Source: Caldicellulosiruptoraceae bacterium PP1
GTDB taxonomy: Bacteria > Bacillota > Thermoanaerobacteria > Caldicellulosiruptorales > Caldicellulosiruptoraceae
Length of the DNA: 64,000 nt
Direction: 5' to 3'
Assembly (NCBI GenBank): GCA_041320695.1
Contig: JBGGOQ010000005.1
Coordinates: 62,001 to 126,000 of the forward strand
The number at the start of each line of letters is the position of its first letter. Within the stretch, counting starts at the first letter, position 1. Shown piece by piece: positions 45,670 through 53,721 of this stretch. Made by a program: the position numbers and the translations under genes. The notes beneath the pieces are model-generated. The model was given only the letters and a program-made list of their open reading frames with translations. It ran no database searches and was not told the DNA's origin.

Positions 45670-46851
45670 ATGATTAAATCAAATGACAAAAAGCTTATTT
45701 TATTAATAAGCATTATTACAATGCTTTGCTTAGGAACGATATATTCATGGAGTATTTTTAGAAAGCCACTAGAAGACTTATTGGGGATAAGCCCGCTACA
45801 AAGCGGGCTCCCCTATATGTTTTTTCTTTTATTTTATTCTTTATTTATGCCTATTACAGGTAATATCATATCTTATAAAAATTATCACAAAATATTTTTT
45901 ATAGGACTTCATTTTCTTTTTCTCGGTTGGTTTCTTGCCGGGTTTTCAAAAAATATATATTTAATTACTATATTTTATGGATTTTTAGGTGGGATTGGGG
46001 TAGGAATTATATATGGTATACCTTTATTCTGGATAAACACATTGTTTAATAAAAATAAAGGAAGATATATAGGAATTGTTTTAGCTGGGTTTGGTTTATC
46101 TCCATTTACTACTGCACCAATAGCTAATATATTGATAAGCAAGTATGGTGTATTAAATGCTTTTAAAATATTTGGTTTAGCTTTTTATATAATTCTTTTT
46201 TCAATTTATATATGCATTAATAGTAATTGTATCAAAAGGTATTTTATTCAAATAAAAGAAGAAGACAAAAAGCATGATATATCAATTAAATTAAGCAAAC
46301 AATTTATATTCATTTGGCTATTTTTCTTCTTAGGAACATTTATCGGGCTAACATCCATTTCTATAGCAGCTCCTGTCGGAAATGAAATACACAAAATACC
46401 TTTAAATATATTATCCTTATATTTAAGTATCTTTGCATTATTTAATGCCTTTGGAAGAATATTGTATGGCTTTTTGCTTGATAAACTATATTACAAAAAA
46501 GTAATGCTAATCTCATTAATTTCAATTACTTTTGCAGCTTTATTTGAATTTTTTAATGTGGAATCAAAATTAGTGTATATTTTAACCTTTTCAATATTAT
46601 GGTTAAATTTAGGTGGTTGGCTTTCTATTGCTCCTACATTAACAGAGAAAATACTTGGAAATAAAAATTTTAGCAAAAATTATGGATATATTTTTACTGC
46701 ATATGGAACAAGTGCTATTACAGGAACGTTATTATCAGGATATTTAAGAACTGTATTTAATTCATACAAATACTTTTTTATTATCATTCTTATTATAATC
46801 TTAGTAGGAATAGTTGGTTTAATATTATATAAAGATAATGGTTATAAATAA
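45670..46851 (+). CDS. OFA-type MFS transporter
   Basis: This 393-residue protein has twelve predicted membrane segments. The N-terminus LGTIYSWSIFRKPLEDLLGISPLQSG and the GFLGGIGVGIIYGIPLFW segment are typical of the OFA (oxalate:formate antiporter) branch of the major facilitator superfamily. Substrates are usually small organic anions; none can be named here. GGAGGTATGAT precedes ATG 45670. It is close behind the DUF4914 gene and may move that pathway's substrate. Confidence 0.82.
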   Translation: MIKSNDKKLILLISIITMLCLGTIYSWSIFRKPLEDLLGISPLQSGLPYMFFLLFYSLFMPITGNIISYKNYHKIFFIGLHFLFLGWFLAGFSKNIYLITIFYGFLGGIGVGIIYGIPLFWINTLFNKNKGRYIGIVLAGFGLSPFTTAPIANILISKYGVLNAFKIFGLAFYIILFSIYICINSNCIKRYFIQIKEEDKKHDISIKLSKQFIFIWLFFFLGTFIGLTSISIAAPVGNEIHKIPLNILSLYLSIFALFNAFGRILYGFLLDKLYYKKVMLISLISITFAALFEFFNVESKLVYILTFSILWLNLGGWLSIAPTLTEKILGNKNFSKNYGYIFTAYGTSAITGTLLSGYLRTVFNSYKYFFIIILIIILVGIVGLILYKDNGYK

Positions 46852-46894
46852 TATATTGAATTATTTATTTCTTAGAAAGGAGAGTTATCTGATA

Positions 46895-48218
46895 TTGAAA
46901 GATTATAAGAAGCCGTTTAATTCTTTGAGTATATCTGATACACTCAAAATTTTAGAAACCAATCTTGATGGATTATCGTCACAAACAGCTGCTGAAAGAT
47001 TAGGTCTATATGGCAAAAATATGTTAAGTTTTAGCTTTAGCATACAAGGAAATAAAAATTGATGAAGTTAATGAAAATAAAGATTTAGAGAAAGATTTAA
47101 TTTTTATTGGTTTAGTCGCGATGATTGATCCACCTAGAGAAGAAGCAAAGCAAGCTATTAAGACCTGTTTTAATGCAGGAATAGTACCTGTTATGATTAC
47201 AGGTGATCATATAGATACTGCTGTTGCTATAGCAGATAAACTAGAAATTTTTGACAGCAAAATAGATAAAAGCAAACAAATATTAACTGGAAATGAGTTA
47301 AATTATCTGTCAGACAATGAACTTGAATCAATAATAGAGAATATTAGAGTGTATGCAAGAGTATCACCTGAACACAAAATGAGAATAGTAAATGCATGGA
47401 AAAAGAAAAATAAAATAGTAGCAATGACTGGTGATGGTGTAAACGATGCTCCTGCAATTAAATTTGCTGATATAGGTATAGGAATGGGTATTACAGGTAC
47501 TGATGTAACAAAAAATGTATCAGATATAGTATTGGCTGATGACAATTTTGCAACTATTGTTTCTGCGATTAAAGAAGGTAGAAAAATATATGACAATATC
47601 AAAAAAACAATTCAATTTCTTTTGTCTTCAAATATTGGCGAAGTTGTTACTTTATTTTTTGGGACCATATTAAATTGGAATGTATTATATCCTATTCATA
47701 TATTATGGGTAAACTTAGTAACCGATTCACTACCTGCTTTGTCACTAGGGATGGAGAAAGAAGATAAAGATATTATGACAAGAACACCAAAAAAAGTAAA
47801 AGAAAGTATATTTGATGGTAATATGGGATTTAGTATTTTATATCAGGGGACAATAAAGGGAATCATTACTTTAATTGTATATTTTATTGGACATAAATTA
47901 TATGGGCAATCAATAGCTGTTACTATGACATTTTTAACACTAAGTTTGATTCAGCTTACACATTCATATAATGCAAGATCAAATACAGAATCTTTATTTT
48001 CAATTGGAATATTTAGCAACAAGTATTTAAATATCTCAGTAATTATAACTATTTTATTACAATTGATAGTAATATTAATTCCATCATTAAGAGAAATATT
48101 CAAAATAACATATATTAATTTTGAGCAATGGTTAATTGTAATATTCGCTTCATTATCAATTATACCGATTGTTGAACTTGTAAAATTTTTTACAAGAAAC
48201 AATAAAACAAAAATCTAA
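46895..48218 (+). pseudogene. Cation-transporting P-type ATPase with large internal deletion and frame change
   Basis: Two pieces of one P-type (Ca2+/P2-like) ATPase gene lie in different frames. The 5' piece (TTG 46895, after AAAGGAGAG) encodes only the cation-ATPase N-terminal domain to YGKNML near 47026. The 3' piece is continuous from GTT 47028 (VLALAYKEIKIDE...) through MIDPPREEAKQAI, MITGDH, MTGDGVNDAPAIK and six C-terminal membrane segments. The first four membrane helices, the actuator domain and the DKTGT phosphorylation loop, roughly 450 residues, are missing. It cannot pump ions. The join is clean, suggesting one deletion event. Confidence 0.85.
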
Positions 48219-48240
48219 TTATATTGAAAGAAGAATTGCT

Positions 48241-48738
48241 ATGTCAAAAGTTGCTGTTTTAATTGGTTCACAATCAGATTTTCCATTAATAATAAAAACT
48301 TTAAAAGTGCTAAAAGATTTTGAGATTGATTATGAACTAAGAATTCTTTCGGCACATAGGGTACCTGATGAAACTATTCAATTTGCACAAAGTGCAAAAT
48401 CCAATGGATTTGATGTTATTATTGCTGCTGCAGGCAAAGCAGCTCATTTACCAGGGGTTGTTGCATCAAATACAACATTACCAGTAATAGGAATACCTAT
48501 AAAGTCGTCAACTTTAGATGGCTTAGATGCTCTTTTTTCAATAGTTCAAATGCCTAAAGGTATACCTGTTGCAACAGTTGCTATCGATGGTGCTGAAAAT
48601 GCAGCACTATTAGCTGTTAGAATATTAAGTTTAAATAACCCAAATATATATTACAAATTAGAAAAGTTTATTAAAAATATGAAAGATGAGGTTTTGGAGC
48701 AAGACAAAAAGATATATGAGGAGGCTAAAAATATATGA
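48241..48738 (+). CDS. purE: N5-carboxyaminoimidazole ribonucleotide mutase
   Basis: This step of purine synthesis makes 4-carboxy-AIR. The 165-residue protein has VLIGSQSDFPLI, LSAHRVPDETI and IIAAAGKAAHLPGVVA, the class I PurE motifs with the catalytic His in AHR. GAAAGAAG precedes ATG 48241. The stop overlaps the purC start (ATGA), so the pair is coupled. No other purine genes are within this window. Confidence 0.94.
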   Translation: MSKVAVLIGSQSDFPLIIKTLKVLKDFEIDYELRILSAHRVPDETIQFAQSAKSNGFDVIIAAAGKAAHLPGVVASNTTLPVIGIPIKSSTLDGLDALFSIVQMPKGIPVATVAIDGAENAALLAVRILSLNNPNIYYKLEKFIKNMKDEVLEQDKKIYEEAKNI

Positions 48739-49445
48739 AATATGAAATTACTGAGTTTTTATATGAAGGTAAAGCAAAAAGGATTTATAAAAGTAATGTT
48801 GATAATGTCTTTATTGTTGAATTTAAGGATGATGCGACAGCATTTGATGGAACTAAAAGAGGGACAATAGCAGAAAAAGGTATCATAAACAACAAGGTAT
48901 CAAATCATTTATTTAAATTATTAGAAAAAAATGGAGTAAAGACACATTATATTGAAGAAATTGATGAAAGAAAAACAGCAGTAAAAGGTGTATCAATTAT
49001 TCAAGTAGAAGTTATTGTTAGAAATATAGCTGCTGGTTCTATTTGTCAACGGCTTGGGCTTGTTGAAGGCACAATGCTGAAAAGGCCTATTTTGGAATTT
49101 TGTTTTAAAAATGATGAACTACATGATCCACAGATTAATCAATATCATATTTTAGCATTGGATCTAGCAACTGAAAATGAGATCGAAATAATGTCTGAGT
49201 CATCCTTTAAAATTAATAATATATTAAGAGATTACTTAAGAGATGTAAATATTGATTTGATAGATTTTAAATTAGAATTTGGAAGAATTAATAATGAAAT
49301 AATATTAGCAGATGAAATATCGCCTGATACTTGTAGATTTTGGGATATTAGTACTCGTGAAAAATTAGACAAAGATAGATTTAGAAGAGATTTAGGAAAT
49401 ATTGAAGGAGTTTATAAAGAGGTTCTAAAAAGATTAGGATTATAG
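48735..49445 (+). CDS. purC: SAICAR synthetase
   Basis: PurC couples aspartate to CAIR with ATP in purine synthesis. The 236-residue protein has FLYEGKAKRIYKS, FKDDATAFDGTKRG, VRNIAAGS and ADEISPDTCRFWD, the expected ATP- and aspartate-site motifs, at normal length. GGAGG lies before ATG 48735, inside the purE end. A terminator follows. Confidence 0.95.
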   Translation: MKYEITEFLYEGKAKRIYKSNVDNVFIVEFKDDATAFDGTKRGTIAEKGIINNKVSNHLFKLLEKNGVKTHYIEEIDERKTAVKGVSIIQVEVIVRNIAAGSICQRLGLVEGTMLKRPILEFCFKNDELHDPQINQYHILALDLATENEIEIMSESSFKINNILRDYLRDVNIDLIDFKLEFGRINNEIILADEISPDTCRFWDISTREKLDKDRFRRDLGNIEGVYKEVLKRLGL

Positions 49446-49453
49446 AGAAATTT

Positions 49454-49496
49454 AAAAGGTGATTCTAAATAGAACAAAAAAGAGTCACCTTTTTTA
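49454..49496 (+). terminator. Terminator after purEC
   Basis: AAAAGGTGATTCT and AGAGTCACCTTTT pair with one bulge, followed by TTTTATTTA. Confidence 0.75.
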
Positions 49497-49497
49497 T

Positions 49498-49590
49498 TTA
49501 TAATTTTTTTATTAGTAATAATATAATGCACCATAACAATATACTTATTAATACACCATTAAATAGGCCAATATAAAATCTTCTTCCCAT
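49498..49590 (-). CDS. Possible 30-aa membrane peptide
   Basis: The minus strand from ATG 49590 encodes 30 residues: MGRRFYIGLFNG, then a single hydrophobic helix (VLISILLWCIILLLI) ending KKL. A weak AGAGG lies 9-13 bp upstream. The positive-inside charge pattern and one helix fit a small membrane peptide, but it could be chance. The stop overlaps the purC terminator. Confidence 0.35.
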   Translation of the reverse strand: MGRRFYIGLFNGVLISILLWCIILLLIKKL

Positions 49591-49685
49591 AATATTGTTT
49601 AACCTCTTTTTTTATGATATTATTTCCATTGTTAATATATTTTATACATTTTAATTTTATTATTGATTATGAGAGGTAAGAATAA

Positions 49686-50126
49686 TTGAGAGAAAATATA
49701 AAAACTATATTTCAATGGATGCTTGTTTTTATTTGGATGGGGGTTATTTTTTGGTTTTCTTCTCAAGAAGGGAGTATTTCACATCAAAAAAGTCTTAATA
49801 TTTCAGTTTTAGTTGAAAAAACAATTGAATATATACTAGATAAAGATTTAATAAATAACTCAAATAGAGATACATTCGAATTTATTATAAGGAAAATAGC
49901 TCATATGACAGAATATTTTATATTAACATTACTCTTATATAACGCACTTAAAAACAATAAGAGAGTATTTTTGTATTCTTTTATTATAGCTTTTTTGTAT
50001 GCAGTTACTGACGAAACTCATCAGATATTTGTTCAAGGCAGAGGACCAAGTCCAGTTGATGTTGGAATAGATAGTATAGGGAGTTTGATATATATTGGTA
50101 TTAAGAAAATTAAAAAGGCTGTCTAA
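49686..50126 (+). CDS. VanZ-like membrane protein
   Basis: This 146-residue protein has about four membrane segments. It has the VanZ-like pattern FFSSQEGSISH near the N-terminus, IIRKIAHMTEYFILTLLLY, and a C-terminal YAVTDETHQIFVQGRGPSPVDVGIDSIGS. Most members have no known function; VanZ itself lowers teicoplanin sensitivity. It starts at TTG 49686 after GAGGTAAG. A terminator overlaps its stop codon. Confidence 0.85.
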   Translation: MRENIKTIFQWMLVFIWMGVIFWFSSQEGSISHQKSLNISVLVEKTIEYILDKDLINNSNRDTFEFIIRKIAHMTEYFILTLLLYNALKNNKRVFLYSFIIAFLYAVTDETHQIFVQGRGPSPVDVGIDSIGSLIYIGIKKIKKAV

Positions 50127-50162
50127 TGCAAGGATAAATAAATTTCAAGACAGCCTTTTTAT
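50113..50162. terminator. Terminator between vanZ-like gene and trk operon
   Basis: AAAGGCTGTCT and AGACAGCCTTT pair around an A/T-rich loop and are followed by T-runs; A-runs precede, so it can act on both strands. Confidence 0.75.
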
Positions 50163-50648
50163 TTACCAATTCTTTTTTATAGCATAGCCAATTAAAGTTA
50201 CACCCGAAATAAAAAATATAGTTGCGAAAATTGCTTTAATTGGTGTAATAACTTCTTTTTTAATATAGCCTCTTTTTATTATCTCAATTTTATTTGCATG
50301 AATATCCAAATCTGCTCCATGTTCTTTGCAAGCTCTATGAAAAACTCCTTTAACCATCACAATATCGCCTATTTGATTATGTTTGCCTAATAAACGTATT
50401 TTTTCAACTTCTGAAGCGGGTAGATAAATTCCAATAGCATTATATCCATCATTTATATTTACCCAAGCATACTTTCCTCTTTTCATTATTTCGCCAATTG
50501 CTTCACCGATAAATGTTACAGTTTTTCCATCATAGTATTTTGCATTATTAATTAATGTGTTGCTATCAATTGATTTTTGAGTAGCATAAGCAAATTGAGA
50601 AATTGAAATAATTATTATAGCTACCAGTAGTATCTTTTTTATTATCAT
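50163..50648 (-). CDS. Membrane-anchored OB-fold-like protein of the trk operon
   Basis: This 161-residue protein has a signal peptide or anchor (IIKKILLVAIIIISISQFAYA). A beta-rich domain of about 100 residues reads like an OB fold (KTVTFIGEAIGEIMKRGKYAWVNI, IGIYLPASEVEKI, IVMVKGVFHRACKEHG). A C-terminal membrane helix (IFATIFFISGVTLIGYAI) completes it. The OB domain should face outside. ATG 50648 overlaps the trkH stop (ATGA), so I use it instead of the longer frame from 50723. Its link to potassium uptake is positional only. Confidence 0.65.
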   Translation of the reverse strand: MIIKKILLVAIIIISISQFAYATQKSIDSNTLINNAKYYDGKTVTFIGEAIGEIMKRGKYAWVNINDGYNAIGIYLPASEVEKIRLLGKHNQIGDIVMVKGVFHRACKEHGADLDIHANKIEIIKRGYIKKEVITPIKAIFATIFFISGVTLIGYAIKKNW

Positions 50649-52150
50649 ATCTTTTCCCTCGTTTCTTTTAAAAGAAATGCAACTAAAGCAATAACAGACA
50701 TAAACTCTAAACGTGCAACCCACATCATTATAATATATATAACTTTTAAACCATCAGGCATTGAAGGCAGTGTTATACCTGCTGACAATCCAACATTACC
50801 TGTAACTGAGGCTGATTCAAACATAGCCTGTTTTATTGGATAGCCATACATTGTTCCTGCAAGTGTCCCTATGGTGAATGTGAGAATATATGCAAAAACT
50901 ATTATGGAGGCATTTCTGACAACTTTATCATTAAGTACTACCTCTTTTAGATGATGAAATTTTTCAACTACAACAGCTGAGTCAGGTCTTATAAGTCTTT
51001 TCACATCATCAATTAATGAATTGAATATAATTCCAATTCTTAAGGCTTTAAAACCGCCAGCAGTTGAACACATTGAACCACCAGCTATCATTGCCATTAC
51101 AATTGCGATAATACTTGCATCAGACCATTCAAAATAAAACTGGTTAGCATAAAGTGTAGAAAAACCTGTCCCAGTATGTGCAGATACAATATGATAAAAA
51201 ACTTTTCTAAACATATGGATAGGCTGATTATATACTTTAGTTAGGCTAAACAATGACAACAAAAAAAATGAATTAATTGTGACAAATAAGCTTTTTATTT
51301 CTATATTTTTAATACTTTCTTTATACCTACCACTTAATATAGTGTAATGAAGAGCAAAGTTTATTGTTCCAAGAAGCATTATAACCATACTAACAATTTC
51401 ATAAGATAAACTATGAAAATATAAGGCATTTTGTGATTGAGGAGTAAATCCTCCTGTAGACCATGCACCCATAAACATCCACATACCTCTGAAAAATGCC
51501 ATTTCAAGTGGTAGGCCAATTAATACACCATTAATTGTTAAAGCAATTGTTCCCAAAGCTAAATACATAAGACTTACATACCAAATTATTCTTGCTGTAT
51601 GAACAACGTTAGGAAATATCTGTTCATCTCTTGCTTCACCAACATACATTTTAAATAAACCCTTCATCCCACTGGCTAAGAATGTAAGACCCAAAACAAC
51701 CATACCTTGTCCACCTAAAAAAGTGATTAAGTGTCTCCACATATTAAGCCCCATTGGAACATGATCAAGATCTAGAATGAGTACTAAACCAGTTGTTGTA
51801 AACCCACTCATAACATCAAAACATGCATCTAGATAGGATACAAAATGCCCTGATAAATAATATGGTATTGCAGAAATTAATACACTTAATCCCCAAGTTA
51901 AAGCAACCATTGCCATACCTGAACCCCAAGTAAATCTATCTTCTTTTGTTTCTCTACCAAAAGCAATAAACAAAAAGCCGATTATAAAAAATGTTCCTAC
52001 ACCTATCATAAGGTTAAAAAGCATATCCCATTCTTTATAAAATAATGAAACAAATAAAGAGATTGATTCTACAAAACCAATGGCAGTCAAAATTTTACCA
52101 CTCATATAAAATATGTGCTTTATCTCATTATTGTTTTTAATAATAGACAT
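50645..52150 (-). CDS. trkH: Trk potassium uptake channel subunit TrkH
   Basis: This K+ channel-like membrane subunit has about 501 residues. The fourfold M1-P-M2 plan is visible, with filter-type segments DVMSGFTTTGLV, WSTGGFTPQS, AHTGTGFSTLY and SVTGNVGLSAG. I start at ATG 52150 behind AGGAGGAAC, 30 bases inside the longest frame. It is the fourth gene of a minus-strand operon (trkA, trkA, small peptide, trkH, OB-fold protein). K+ uptake through TrkH is gated by the TrkA-type ring below the membrane. Confidence 0.93.
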   Translation of the reverse strand: MSIIKNNNEIKHIFYMSGKILTAIGFVESISLFVSLFYKEWDMLFNLMIGVGTFFIIGFLFIAFGRETKEDRFTWGSGMAMVALTWGLSVLISAIPYYLSGHFVSYLDACFDVMSGFTTTGLVLILDLDHVPMGLNMWRHLITFLGGQGMVVLGLTFLASGMKGLFKMYVGEARDEQIFPNVVHTARIIWYVSLMYLALGTIALTINGVLIGLPLEMAFFRGMWMFMGAWSTGGFTPQSQNALYFHSLSYEIVSMVIMLLGTINFALHYTILSGRYKESIKNIEIKSLFVTINSFFLLSLFSLTKVYNQPIHMFRKVFYHIVSAHTGTGFSTLYANQFYFEWSDASIIAIVMAMIAGGSMCSTAGGFKALRIGIIFNSLIDDVKRLIRPDSAVVVEKFHHLKEVVLNDKVVRNASIIVFAYILTFTIGTLAGTMYGYPIKQAMFESASVTGNVGLSAGITLPSMPDGLKVIYIIMMWVARLEFMSVIALVAFLLKETREKI

Positions 52151-52169
52151 AGTGTTCCTCCTAAAGGAT

Positions 52170-52283
52170 TTATCTAACAAATATATAAGAAATTAATATT
52201 CCAACAAATATAAAAAATAAACAAATCAAAACTTCAACTAACACACCTAACGATAGTACTTTAATCTTTAATCCTTTTTTCAT
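52170..52283 (-). CDS. 37-aa membrane peptide between trkA and trkH
   Basis: The minus strand has ATG at 52283 behind AGGTGATAAAA and TAA at 52172-52170. The peptide begins MKKGLKIKV (positive N-terminus) and then forms one long hydrophobic helix, LSLGVLVEVLICLFFIFVGI, ending ISYIFVR. It starts 12 bases after the trkA stop and ends 19 bases before the trkH start, with its own ribosome site, so it is clearly placed within the operon. No family is known to me. By analogy with KdpF it could stabilise or tune the transporter; this is inference. Confidence 0.7.
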   Translation of the reverse strand: MKKGLKIKVLSLGVLVEVLICLFFIFVGILISYIFVR

Positions 52284-52295
52284 TTTTATCACCTA

Positions 52296-52961
52296 TCAAC
52301 TTTTTGATATAAGTTTAATAAATTGAGATCTATCAACTTCAGAAATAATAACAAGCAATTTATCTCCTGGTAATATTTCGGTATCACCTGATGGTACAAA
52401 GCTTTCATCATCTCTGGTAATTGCTCCAATTATACTTTGTTTTGGGAAAGGGATATCATTTAACCTTTTATTAGCAGCATAAGATCCTGGTTGGACAACC
52501 TTTTCAAAGACAATAATATGCCCATTTTTTAAGGTTACTAATGTATTTAAAGGTTCTATCTCAACTTCATTTTCAATAAGTTTAGCAATAATATCAGTAG
52601 AAGATATTACATTATCTACACCTAATTTTTTCATAACATTTATATTTTTAGGGTTATTAGCACGAGCAATTGTTCTTTTGACATTATATACTTTTTTTGC
52701 CAACTGACAACTAATAAGATTATCTTCATCTCTTCCTGTTACAGCAATAAAAAAGTTACATTTATCTAACTTTGCATCAGATAATGTTTCAAGTGATGTT
52801 CCATCTCCATTAATTACAACCACTCTTGGGAATTCTTCTGCAACTTTTCTACACAGCTCTGGTTGTTCTTCTATAACTGTTATATTGTATTTCTTATTAT
52901 CTGCAAGAAGTCTTGTTAAAAAATATCCTAGTTTACCTCCACCTACTATTACAATATTCAT
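52296..52961 (-). CDS. trkA: TrkA-type potassium regulatory subunit (second copy)
   Basis: This 221-residue protein is one RCK unit: a Rossmann RCK_N domain (MNIVIVGGGKLGYFLTRLL, VINGDGTSLETL, VTGRDEDN) and a C-terminal RCK_C domain (about 140-221, TEILPGDKLLVIISEVD). Such subunits form cytoplasmic rings that bind NAD(H)/ATP and gate TrkH. RCK_C domains of several Gram-positive K+ transporters bind c-di-AMP. Its start overlaps the stop of the previous trkA (ATGA). Two half-length genes in tandem replace the single double-length TrkA of enterobacteria. Confidence 0.9.
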   Translation of the reverse strand: MNIVIVGGGKLGYFLTRLLADNKKYNITVIEEQPELCRKVAEEFPRVVVINGDGTSLETLSDAKLDKCNFFIAVTGRDEDNLISCQLAKKVYNVKRTIARANNPKNINVMKKLGVDNVISSTDIIAKLIENEVEIEPLNTLVTLKNGHIIVFEKVVQPGSYAANKRLNDIPFPKQSIIGAITRDDESFVPSGDTEILPGDKLLVIISEVDRSQFIKLISKS

Positions 52962-53578
52962 TTTTTCACCTTCTTTTCAGCAATAACCATTGTGTCATCA
53001 GCTTGAAGTTTTATATTCTTATTTTTAAATAAAAAGTTATCATTTCTAATAATTCCAAAAAGGTATGAATTTTCAGGTAAGGTTATTTTATCAAGTCCTT
53101 TTCCAATATCGCTTTTTTTAGGAGTAACATATTTAAAAATAACACTATCTTTGCCAAATTGTTGTTTGTATCTAACTTCACGTGAAAAAAGCATAGCCTT
53201 AATGTACTCAACAGCTAAAGTTGTTGGGCATATTGTTTCAAGCCCCAAAGAGTGAAATATATCTTCACGCAATGGATCATATATCCTAGCTATAACATGA
53301 GGGACCTTGTATATTTCCTCAGCTATCTGTGCCGTCATTATATTTGTACTGTCATCTGGTGTAACAGCAGCTAAGGCATCAGCTCTTTCTATTCCAGCTT
53401 GTTTTAAGACATCTTCATCAATAACTATCCCTTGTATTTTTGCACCATTATAATCAGCACCAAGTCTACTAAAATTACTTGCATCATTATCAATTACAAC
53501 TACATCATGACCATCATTAGATAAACTATTTGCCAAAGTAGAACCTACTTTACCACAACCAACTACAATAATATACAC
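52958..53578 (-). CDS. trkA: TrkA-type potassium regulatory subunit (first copy)
   Basis: This RCK protein of about 206 residues begins YIIVVGCGKVGSTLANSL (dinucleotide-binding glycine motif), with IVIDEDVLKQAGIERADALAAVT and a C-terminal RCK_C domain (about 125-206). I start at GTG 53578, seven bases after GGAGG; the longer frame from ATG 53605 would include the ribosome site. It is the first gene of the Trk operon and lies 50 bp downstream of a good promoter. The two TrkA copies are only distantly similar, so a hetero-oligomeric ring is possible. Confidence 0.9.
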   Translation of the reverse strand: MYIIVVGCGKVGSTLANSLSNDGHDVVVIDNDASNFSRLGADYNGAKIQGIVIDEDVLKQAGIERADALAAVTPDDSTNIMTAQIAEEIYKVPHVIARIYDPLREDIFHSLGLETICPTTLAVEYIKAMLFSREVRYKQQFGKDSVIFKYVTPKKSDIGKGLDKITLPENSYLFGIIRNDNFLFKNKNIKLQADDTMVIAEKKVKK

Positions 53579-53627
53579 CTTAAAGACCTCCGAAAATATT
53601 AACATTTATTAAAATATCATACACTAA

Positions 53628-53656
53628 ATTATAATCCTTTTGGATTGGACTAACAA
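53628..53656 (-). promoter_or_regulatory. Promoter of the trk operon
   Basis: On the minus strand TTGTTA (53656-53651) and TATAAT (53633-53628) are 17 bp apart. The leader to GTG 53578 is short, so no riboswitch fits in it. Confidence 0.6.
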
Positions 53657-53721
53657 GATATTGTTTGATAAAATGAAATTATATTATTTTCGTAAAATTA
53701 TACTTAAGAGGGGAATGACAC

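Noticed and set aside
46838-48218. Two separate small genes
   Set aside because: Both pieces are parts of one P-type ATPase joined by a deletion with frame change.
53579-53721. A c-di-AMP riboswitch in front of the trk operon
   Set aside because: The leader is only tens of bases and none of the ydaO core segments is present.
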